A DNA stretch of 10,630 bases from Methylocapsa sp. (lineage in GTDB: Bacteria > Pseudomonadota > Alphaproteobacteria > Rhizobiales > Beijerinckiaceae): positions 1-10,630 of the forward strand of contig JAFMSB010000034.1 in the NCBI GenBank assembly GCA_017353815.1, in the 5' to 3' direction. This document shows, one piece after another, positions 4,134 to 10,630 of this stretch. The position numbers and the translations under genes were made by a program. Every line of letters starts with the position of its first letter. The stretch's first letter is position 1. Under the pieces are notes generated by a model. That model ran no database searches. It saw only the letters and a list, made by a program, of their open reading frames with translations, and was not told the DNA's origin.

Positions 4134-7100
4134 ATGGCGGATGGCGTAGCAGGCCCGGCCGGCCTCATTCAGGACCTCCGTTCCACCTCCCTCGACGACA
4201 AATACGATCTAACCAAGCGGCGGATCTTTGTCTCCGGCCCGCAGGCGATTGTCAGGCTTCTGCTCATGCAGAAGGAGCTCGACCGCCGCAGCGGGCTCAC
4301 TACCGCGGGGTTCATTTCCGGCTATCGCGGCTCGCCGCTCGGCAATCTCGATCTTGCCTTTGAGCGTGCCAAGCGCCCGCTTGATGAGGCGGGAATTTTG
4401 TTTCAGCCCGGGCTTAACGAGGACCTTGCCGCAACCGCGATCTGGGGCGCGCAGCAGGCGGAGATGCGGGGCGAAGGCAAATATGACGGTGTCTTTGCCC
4501 TTTGGTACGGCAAGGGCCCCGGTGTCGACCGCTCGGGCGATGTTCTGCGCCACGCCAACCTTGCGGGCACTTCGAAACATGGCGGCGTGCTTGCCCTGAT
4601 GGGCGATGATCACACGGCCGAATCCTCGACGACCGCGCATCAATCCGAGTTCTGCTTTGTTGATAAGATGATCCCCATCTTGTCGCCCGCCGGGGTGCAG
4701 GAGATCGTCGATTATGGCCTTTATGGCTATGCCATGAGCCGTTTCACCGGCGCTTGGGTGGGCCTCAAATGCCTCAAAGACACGGTTGAATCGACCGGCT
4801 CCATCGACGTCTCGCTGGAGCGCGTCCGGCCCGTTGTTCCCGCGGGCTTCGTGATGCCGGAAGGCGGCCTCGACATACGCGCGGGCGATACGGTGCTCGG
4901 CCAAGAGATACGCCTGCAGAATTTCAAGCGCGACGCCATGGTCGCTTGGCTTCGCGCCAACGGGCTCAATAAAATCATCACTTCGGGAGGCCCGCGGGCA
5001 AAGGTCGGCGTCATCACCGCGGGCAAGTCCTATCTCGATGTGCGCCAGGCAATGGACGATCTCGGCATCGACGAGATCGGGGCGAACCGGCTTGGGCTTC
5101 GGATCCTGAAGCTCGCCTGCACTTGGCCGGTCGAGCCGCAAGGGCTGCATGAATTTGCACGCGGGCTCGAACTGATCCTTGTCGTCGAGGAAAAGCGCTC
5201 GCTGATCGAGGTGCAGCTGCGCGAGGAGCTTTATGGCTCGCCAACTCAGCCCGTCTGCGTCGGCAAGAAGGACGAAGAGGGCAAATGGCTTTTCCCCGTG
5301 ACCGGCGCGCTTGACGCCAATGACATTGCTATCGCGATAGGCCGCCGGCTGTTGCGGTTCAACCGAAGCGAAGAGCTTGAGGCCCGCGTGCGCGAGCTTG
5401 AGCACGCCCAGACCACCCTTGCCGCTGCCGGAGATTTGGGAACCCGCGTTCCGTATTTCTGCTCCGGCTGCCCGCACAATACCTCGACGCGCGTGCCCGA
5501 AGGCATGCGCGCCTATGCGGGCATCGGCTGCCACTATATGGTCCAGTGGATGAATCGCGCGACCGACGGATTTACCCAGATGGGCGGGGAAGGGGCGAAT
5601 TGGGTGGGCGAGGCGCCTTTCTCCAATCGCGCGCATGTGTTCCAGAATCTTGGCGACGGCACCTATGACCATTCCGGCATACTTGCCATTCGCTTTGCCG
5701 TCGCCGCGGGCGTCAATATTACCTATAAGATTTTGTTCAATGATGCGGTCGCAATGACCGGCGGCCAGCCGCTTGAGGGTGGCTTAACGGCCGAGATGAT
5801 CGCCCGGCAAGTGGCAGCGGAGAACGTCAAGCGCATCGTCCTTATGAGCGATGAGCCGCAAAAATATCCGCCTTCTTTCAAATGGCCGGATGGGCTCACC
5901 ATAAAGGACCGCCATGAGCTCGATGCCGTGCAGCGCGAACTTGCCGCAACGCCAGGCGTCACCGTGCTTATCTACGATCAGACTTGCGCGGCCGAAAAAC
6001 GCCGCCGCCGAAAAAAGAAGCTGATGCCCGATCCGGACAAGCGGGTCGTGATCAATGAGCTTCTTTGCGAAGGCTGCGGCGACTGCGGGCAAAAGTCGAA
6101 CTGCGTCTCGATTCAGCCGGTTGAGACCGAATTCGGCCGCAAGCGTATGATCGATCAATCGAGCTGCAACAAGGATTATTCCTGCCTCGATGGATTTTGC
6201 CCCGCGCTTGTGACCGTGCATGGCGGCCGCCTGCGAAAAGCCGAGATCAAAGCGCAGGCCGATTTTCCGGATCTGCCACGCCCGGTTATCCCGGCGATTG
6301 GCAAGAAGCCTTACGGCATTCTGGTCACCGGGGTTGGCGGCACCGGTGTCGTCACGATCGGCGCCATTTTGGGCATGGCGGCGCATCTGGAAGGCAAGGG
6401 CTGCGGCTCAATCGATATGGCCGGTCTCGCGCAAAAAGGCGGCGCGGTCTATAGCCATGTGAAAATTGGCGCAAGGCCCGAGGACATCCACGCGATAAGA
6501 GTCGCAGCCGGCGAAGGTGATCTCGTGCTCGGCTGCGATCTCGTCGTCTCCGGCTCCAAGAAAGTGCTTGCGGCCGTGCGCAAGGGCGAGACCGGCTTCG
6601 TTGTCAATACCGCCGAAATCTTCCCCGGCGATTTTACCCGCAATCCCGATTTTTCGCTCCGTGCTGGGCAAATTAAGCGCGCGATCCGTCAGGCCACCGG
6701 AGAAAGCGCCTCTTTTATCGATGCGACCGGTGTTGCCGCCGCCCTTCTTGGCAATTCGATTGCCGCCAATATGTTCATGCTTGGCTTTGCCTGGCAAAAT
6801 GGCCTCGTGCCGCTTGATGACTCCTCGCTGCTGCGCGCGATCGAGCTTAACGGGGAAGCCGTTGAGATGAACAAAGCGGCGTTTTTGTGGGGCCGGCGCG
6901 AGGCGGCCGACTCCGCTTCTGTCGAGGCAATTGCCGCGCCTCTTCGCGGAGCAACTGCAGCCCAGAGTTTGTCGCGCACGCTGAGCGAAATCATTGCTAG
7001 GCGCGTTTCTTATCTCAACGCTTATCAGAATGAGGCCTATTCCGAGCGCTATTTGGCACTCGTGAAACGAGTCGAGGCCGCCGAGCGCGCGATTTTGCCC

Positions 7101-7637
7101 GACGCCCAAGAGCTCACCGAGGCGGCCGCGCGGTATTATTTCAAGCTGCTCGCGATCAAGGACGAATATGAGGTCGGGCGGCTCTACAGCGATGGCTCGT
7201 TTGCCAAGCAGCTCGCCACCGCATTTGAGGGCGAGCCACGGCTCGAATTCCATTTGGCGCCTCCTATTCTCGGGCGTAAGAACCTGCAGGGTGAGCCCAT
7301 CAAATCATCTTTTGGGCCGAAGATGACGTTTGTTTTCCGCCTGCTTGCCGCGCTCAAATTCCTGCGCGGGACGGTCTTTGATGTTTTTGGCTACACAAAA
7401 GACCGGCGCATGGAGCGCAGATTAATTCGCGACTACGAAAAACTGATCGCGGAGGTTTTGAAGAGCCTTTCGCCGGAAAATCACGCGATCGCCGTTGCGC
7501 TTGCTTCGATTCCGGAAAAGATTCGCGGCTTTGGGCATGTGAAGATGCGCCAGTTGCAGGCGGCGAAAGCCGAGGAGAGGCTTCTGCTGGAGCAGTTCCG
7601 CACACCTCCCGCGCCCATAAAGCTCGCGGCGGAATAG
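4134..7637 (+). CDS. Fused indolepyruvate:ferredoxin oxidoreductase (single polypeptide)
   Basis: A 1167-residue member of the 2-oxoacid:ferredoxin oxidoreductase superfamily, of the fused IorA/IorB type common in proteobacteria. The expected reaction is oxidative decarboxylation of indolepyruvate or another aryl pyruvate with CoA, giving the aryl-acetyl-CoA, CO2 and reduced ferredoxin; it is cytosolic. In order: an N-terminal TPP-enzyme half with SGYRGSPLGNLD and MGDDHTAESSTTAHQSE; a linking domain (about 300-430); C443-S-G-C446-PHN; and the TPP-binding half with GDG at 507-509 followed by FND and GGQP. An iron-sulfur region has C645, C648, C651, C657 and then C678, C684, C689. The gamma-like domain begins with GVGGTGV at 733-739 and includes DMAGLAQKGGAVYSHV. 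A long helical C-terminal region (about 950-1150, DUF6537-like) follows. ATG 4134 has AGGAG nine bases upstream. Its exact substrate cannot be read from sequence. It appears to be its own transcription unit, unrelated to PQQ. Confidence 0.93.
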   Translation: MADGVAGPAGLIQDLRSTSLDDKYDLTKRRIFVSGPQAIVRLLLMQKELDRRSGLTTAGFISGYRGSPLGNLDLAFERAKRPLDEAGILFQPGLNEDLAATAIWGAQQAEMRGEGKYDGVFALWYGKGPGVDRSGDVLRHANLAGTSKHGGVLALMGDDHTAESSTTAHQSEFCFVDKMIPILSPAGVQEIVDYGLYGYAMSRFTGAWVGLKCLKDTVESTGSIDVSLERVRPVVPAGFVMPEGGLDIRAGDTVLGQEIRLQNFKRDAMVAWLRANGLNKIITSGGPRAKVGVITAGKSYLDVRQAMDDLGIDEIGANRLGLRILKLACTWPVEPQGLHEFARGLELILVVEEKRSLIEVQLREELYGSPTQPVCVGKKDEEGKWLFPVTGALDANDIAIAIGRRLLRFNRSEELEARVRELEHAQTTLAAAGDLGTRVPYFCSGCPHNTSTRVPEGMRAYAGIGCHYMVQWMNRATDGFTQMGGEGANWVGEAPFSNRAHVFQNLGDGTYDHSGILAIRFAVAAGVNITYKILFNDAVAMTGGQPLEGGLTAEMIARQVAAENVKRIVLMSDEPQKYPPSFKWPDGLTIKDRHELDAVQRELAATPGVTVLIYDQTCAAEKRRRRKKKLMPDPDKRVVINELLCEGCGDCGQKSNCVSIQPVETEFGRKRMIDQSSCNKDYSCLDGFCPALVTVHGGRLRKAEIKAQADFPDLPRPVIPAIGKKPYGILVTGVGGTGVVTIGAILGMAAHLEGKGCGSIDMAGLAQKGGAVYSHVKIGARPEDIHAIRVAAGEGDLVLGCDLVVSGSKKVLAAVRKGETGFVVNTAEIFPGDFTRNPDFSLRAGQIKRAIRQATGESASFIDATGVAAALLGNSIAANMFMLGFAWQNGLVPLDDSSLLRAIELNGEAVEMNKAAFLWGRREAADSASVEAIAAPLRGATAAQSLSRTLSEIIARRVSYLNAYQNEAYSERYLALVKRVEAAERAILPDAQELTEAAARYYFKLLAIKDEYEVGRLYSDGSFAKQLATAFEGEPRLEFHLAPPILGRKNLQGEPIKSSFGPKMTFVFRLLAALKFLRGTVFDVFGYTKDRRMERRLIRDYEKLIAEVLKSLSPENHAIAVALASIPEKIRGFGHVKMRQLQAAKAEERLLLEQFRTPPAPIKLAAE

Positions 7638-7731
7638 GCCGCAAAGGCACTCGGCGAAGCGCTGGACTTGGGCTTTGAAATCGGGCAGATACGCCCATAC
7701 CGGCGATAATAGTTGCGGGTGTTAGCCGCGA
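7638..7731 (+). promoter_or_regulatory. Spacer with likely tRNA-Leu promoter element
   Basis: This 94-base gap follows the oxidoreductase stop. GATAAT at 7705-7710 matches five of six -10 consensus bases and would place a start near 7717, about 15 bases before the tRNA. No good -35 box is seen at the right distance (TTGAAA at 7675-7680 is 24 bases away). There is no clear hairpin plus T-run terminator for the upstream gene. Confidence 0.3.
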
Positions 7732-7818
7732 GCGGGCGTGGCGGAACTGGTAGACGCGCTGGACTCAAAATCCAGTTCTGGTGACAGAGTGCCGGTTCGA
7801 TTCCGGCCGCCCGCACCA
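7732..7818 (+). tRNA. tRNA-Leu (anticodon CAA)
   Basis: A complete class II tRNA that decodes UUG. Acceptor arms GCGGGCG (7732-7738) and CGCCCGC (7808-7814) pair perfectly, followed by discriminator A (7815) and an encoded CCA (7816-7818). The anticodon stem is CTGGA/TCCAG (7759-7763 and 7771-7775) with loop CTCAAAA, giving anticodon CAA at 7766-7768. The T arm is GCCGG-TTCGATT-CCGGC (7791-7807). The 15-base variable region (7776-7790) contains a four-pair stem TCTG/CAGA with loop GTGA. The D-arm region has the usual leucine-type AACTGGTAGAC. The long variable arm and A73 fit leucine identity. A short frame that runs through it (from 7738) is an artefact. Confidence 0.97.
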
Positions 7819-8215
7819 CTGAAAGTACATGCCTCGCTTTTTAGAATTATTCAAATAATGTTTCACGTTACGTTCGGCTGCTGCCACACTCTTTTGCCGA
7901 GGCTGTCGCCGGAAGTTTAGCTTCGACGTAAGATGCGCGCCCTATGAGAACGGTGTGCGCGATTGCCCCCGGCGGCAGCGGCTGCTTTGCCCGTTTGTTG
8001 CCGTTCAGCCGCAGTGACCGGCCCGAGCTGGCGCCAGGCCGGCTCGGTGCAGTGGCAGAACTTTTCCTCTCAGCGGGAAAATGCTTTAAACGCCGCGGTA
8101 TTTTCCTAATTATCAAGAGCATAGCCGGAGACTGCACGCCTCGCCGCGATAGCGGTGGCGGCAACGCCCGCCAGACATCCCTGGCAGCATCGATCAGGTT
8201 TACGAGTTTGCCAAG
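7819..8215. other. Intergenic region upstream of alaS, no supported gene
   Basis: These 397 bases have no convincing gene, and no clear terminator for the tRNA. A 91-codon frame from 7944 ends in an ATGA overlap with alaS (8216-8219), but it lacks a Shine-Dalgarno sequence, uses several rare-looking codons (AGA, AGG, CTA, ATA) and shows no family features. A weak inverted repeat TTTTCC/GGAAAA lies at 8062-8067 and 8076-8081, and a short one, ATTATT/AATAAT, follows the tRNA at about 7846-7859. The alaS promoter is presumably here but cannot be assigned. Confidence 0.5.
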
Positions 8216-10630
8216 ATGAGCAGCACCAGTGAAATCCGGTCGGCCTTTCTCGATTTCTTCCAAAAGAGCGGACACGAAATCTTGCCGTCTTCGCCGCTCG
8301 TGCCGCAAAACGATCCTACCTTGCTGTTCACGAACGCAGGAATGGTGCAGTTCAAGAATTTGTTTACCGGCATTGAAAAGCGCCCCTATACGAGGGCGGT
8401 GAGCGCGCAAAAATGCGTGCGCGCGGGCGGAAAGCACAACGATCTCGACAATGTCGGTTACACGGCGCGCCATCATACTTTTTTCGAGATGCTGGGCAAT
8501 TTTTCCTTTGGCGATTATTTCAAGCCTCTTGCCATTGATCTTGCCTGGCAGTTGATCACGAAAGAATTCGGCTTGAGCTCTGATCGGCTCTTGGTCACCG
8601 TCTACCACGATGACGATGAAGCCTCTGCGCTATGGAAAAAGATCGCCGGGCTCCCGGAATCGAGAATCATTCGCATTGCGACGGCGGATAATTTTTGGGC
8701 CATGGGCGACACCGGACCCTGTGGCCCATGCTCCGAGATTTATTACGACCAAGGCGAGAAGCTCGAGGGCGGCCCGCCGGGGAGCGCCAATGAGGATGGG
8801 GACCGCTTCCTTGAGTTTTGGAACCTCGTGTTCATGCAGTTCGAACAGGTCTCCGCAAATGAGCGCATCGTCTTGCCGAGGCCATCGATCGACACCGGCA
8901 TGGGCCTTGAGCGCATCGCCGCGGTGCTGCAAGGGGTGACCTCCAACTACGACACCGACATTTTGCGCAGCTTGGTCCTTGCGGCCGCCGCGGCAACAGG
9001 CGTCGATCCAGATGGGCCGATGAAGCCGAGCCATAGAGTGATCGCCGACCACCTTCGCGCCTGCGCCTTTCTAATCGCCGATGGCGTCTTGCCCTCGAAC
9101 GAAGGCCGGGGCTATGTGCTGCGCCGGATCATGCGCCGGGCAATGCGCCACGGGCAAATGCTCGGCGCCAAAGAGCCGTTGATGTGGCGCCTCGTCCCTG
9201 TTCTTTCGCGCGAAATGGGCCAAGCCTACCCGGAGCTGTTGCGCGCCGAGCCGCTCATCACCGAGACGCTGCGCCTCGAGGAGACGCGTTTTCGCGAGAC
9301 GCTCGCGCGCGGCGTCTCTATCCTCGAGGAAGAGAGCCGCAAGCTCCCGCAGGGCGGAACCCTTCCCGGCGAGGCCGCATTCAAGCTGTACGATACCTAC
9401 GGATTTCCGCTTGATCTCACCCAGGATGCCTTGCGGGCTCGCGGACTTGGGGTCGATACCGCCGGATTCGAAGCCGCGATGGAGCGTCAGCGCAGCGAAG
9501 CGCGAAAGGCTTGGGCTGGTTCTGGCGAATTGGCGACGGAAAACGTCTGGTTCGCAATCAAAGAGAAGACGGGAGCGGCCGATTTTTTGGGCTATGAAAC
9601 GGAGCATGCGCAGGGCCTTGTCGCCGCTCTCGTCAAAGAGGGCAGGGAAGTGCCGTCTCTCGCCCAGGGGGAGAGGGGAGCCGTACTCCTCAATCAGACT
9701 CCCTTCTATGGAGAAGCGGGCGGCCAGGTTGGCGACACGGGCCTCATGACTGGGCCCGGAGTCCGTTTCCGCGTCACTGATACGCAGAAGAAACTCGGCA
9801 ATCTCTATGTGCATGAAGGCTTGGTCGAGCAAGGGGAGCTGCGCCCCGGCCTTGCTCTTGAGCTCTTTGTCGATCATGACCGGCGGCGTGCGCTTCGCGC
9901 CAATCATTCGGCAACTCATTTGCTTCATGAAGCCCTGCGCCAAGTGCTCGGCGAACATGTCGCCCAAAAGGGTTCGCTCGTCGCCCCAGACCGCCTGCGC
10001 TTCGATTTCACCCATCACAAGCCGGTCGCTGCCGGGGAGCTTTCCCGCGTCGAAGATATCGCCAATCGCGAAGTCACCGGAAATACGCCAGTGGTGACTC
10101 ATCTGATGAGCCTCGACGAGGCCATTCGCACCGGCGCCCGGGCGCTGTTCGGCGAGAAATATGGCGATGAAGTGCGCGTCGTCTCCATGGGTTTTGACGG
10201 CTATCACGACGAAGATCCGGGCGCCGCGGCTAAGCGCGCGTTTTCGACCGAACTGTGCGGCGGCACCCACGTTTCGCGCACCGGGGATATCGGCCTGATC
10301 GCCATCATCTCGGAGTCGGCGGTTGCCGCCGGCATTCGCCGGATCGAGGCCAAGACTGCAGCCGAAGCGCGCCATCACCTGGAACTTCGGGCGCAGCGCT
10401 TGCGGGACGTTGCGGCGGTCTTGAAATCGCCGGAAGACGAGGCGCCGCAGCGCCTGGCCGGTCTTATCGAAGAAAATAGAAGGCTCGAACGCGAACTGCG
10501 CGATGCGCGGCGAAAGCTCGCCATGGGCACGGGCGGGATTGCCGCGCCGCCAGTGCGGGAAATTGGCGGCGTGAAGTATTTTTCCCGCATTGTGTCGGGC
10601 GTCGCCACGAAAGATCTGAAATTGCTCGCC
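8216..10630 (+). CDS. alaS: AlaRS, alanyl-tRNA synthetase (3' end cut by window)
   Basis: Class II synthetase that charges tRNA-Ala and clears Ser/Gly mischarging. 805 codons are visible without a stop and the frame runs off the right edge. The family is usually about 870-890 residues, so only the end of the C-Ala domain is missing. The N-terminus ([20 protein letters not shown], then [11 protein letters not shown]) starts the aminoacylation domain. Class II motif 2 lies in [16 protein letters not shown] and motif 3 in GMGLER at 228-233. The editing domain has its zinc-type ligands H564-S-A-T-H568 and C681-G-G-T-H685. After about residue 725 comes the coiled-coil part of the C-terminal region. 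ATG 8216 matches the family start (MS..NEIRS-like), but no strong Shine-Dalgarno sequence precedes it. The gene follows tRNA-Leu rather than recA, which often precedes alaS in Rhizobiales. All catalytic and editing motifs seen are intact. Confidence 0.97.
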   Translation, partial: MSSTSEIRSAFLDFFQKSGHEILPSSPLVPQNDPTLLFTNAGMVQFKNLFTGIEKRPYTRAVSAQKCVRAGGKHNDLDNVGYTARHHTFFEMLGNFSFGDYFKPLAIDLAWQLITKEFGLSSDRLLVTVYHDDDEASALWKKIAGLPESRIIRIATADNFWAMGDTGPCGPCSEIYYDQGEKLEGGPPGSANEDGDRFLEFWNLVFMQFEQVSANERIVLPRPSIDTGMGLERIAAVLQGVTSNYDTDILRSLVLAAAAATGVDPDGPMKPSHRVIADHLRACAFLIADGVLPSNEGRGYVLRRIMRRAMRHGQMLGAKEPLMWRLVPVLSREMGQAYPELLRAEPLITETLRLEETRFRETLARGVSILEEESRKLPQGGTLPGEAAFKLYDTYGFPLDLTQDALRARGLGVDTAGFEAAMERQRSEARKAWAGSGELATENVWFAIKEKTGAADFLGYETEHAQGLVAALVKEGREVPSLAQGERGAVLLNQTPFYGEAGGQVGDTGLMTGPGVRFRVTDTQKKLGNLYVHEGLVEQGELRPGLALELFVDHDRRRALRANHSATHLLHEALRQVLGEHVAQKGSLVAPDRLRFDFTHHKPVAAGELSRVEDIANREVTGNTPVVTHLMSLDEAIRTGARALFGEKYGDEVRVVSMGFDGYHDEDPGAAAKRAFSTELCGGTHVSRTGDIGLIAIISESAVAAGIRRIEAKTAAEARHHLELRAQRLRDVAAVLKSPEDEAPQRLAGLIEENRRLERELRDARRKLAMGTGGIAAPPVREIGGVKYFSRIVSGVATKDLKLLA

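Noticed and set aside
4209..5672. 487-codon minus-strand open frame inside the oxidoreductase gene
   Set aside because: It is fully antisense to well-conserved TPP-domain coding sequence. The translated product shows no family features, and GC-rich codon bias readily opens such shadow frames.
7732..7818. tRNA-Leu as an integration site for a mobile element
   Set aside because: tRNA 3' ends are common integration targets, but no duplicated 3' end, integrase or foreign-looking genes are visible; alaS follows.
9071..10378. 435-codon minus-strand frame opposite alaS
   Set aside because: It lies antisense to the AlaRS catalytic and editing domains with their motifs intact, so it is a shadow frame.

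Overview
The window is GC-rich, gene-dense and almost entirely plus-strand, and it reads like the core chromosome of an alphaproteobacterium. The best guess is a Hyphomicrobiales (Rhizobiales) member close to methylotrophic Methylobacterium or Beijerinckiaceae types. This guess rests on the PqqA core (ICVGMEVTSY-like), on PqqE cluster-ligand spacing that matches the Methylobacterium extorquens enzyme from memory, on the fused indolepyruvate oxidoreductase, and on alphaproteobacterial LeuD and AlaRS sequence features. It is an inference without any database search.

Layout: (1) 1-208, the 3' end of leuD (isopropylmalate isomerase small subunit). (2) 209-363, a leader region. (3) 364-3544, a complete pqqABCDE cluster for the redox cofactor pyrroloquinoline quinone. 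It includes a 25-residue pqqA precursor gene, and the B/C, C/D and D/E junctions each overlap by four bases (ATGA). (4) 3545-4133, a gene-poor stretch holding a decayed small coiled-coil/membrane gene with several lesions, an inverted repeat, and a putative promoter plus leader stem-loop for the next gene. (5) 4134-7637, a single-polypeptide indolepyruvate:ferredoxin oxidoreductase of 1167 residues. (6) 7732-7818, tRNA-Leu(CAA) with an encoded CCA end. (7) 7819-8215, an intergenic stretch with no supported gene. (8) 8216 to the window end, the first 805 codons of alaS (alanyl-tRNA synthetase).

How the genes work together: PqqA is the peptide whose Glu16 and Tyr20 become PQQ. PqqD presents it to the radical SAM enzyme PqqE, which makes the Glu-Tyr carbon-carbon bond. 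An unlinked protease must free the cross-linked pair, PqqB hydroxylates the tyrosine ring, and PqqC performs the final ring closure and oxidation. PQQ then serves periplasmic quinoprotein dehydrogenases such as methanol dehydrogenase, none of which is in the window. The oxidoreductase would link transamination-derived aryl pyruvates to acyl-CoA formation and reduced ferredoxin. leuD, tRNA-Leu and alaS are housekeeping genes with no evident link to PQQ.

I found no mobile element, CRISPR array or clearly new system. The most noteworthy observations are the multiply broken small gene at 3621-3895, the stem-loop that sits between a predicted transcription start and the ribosome binding site of the oxidoreductase gene, and the pqqB TTG start codon placed in a small hairpin without a good Shine-Dalgarno sequence.
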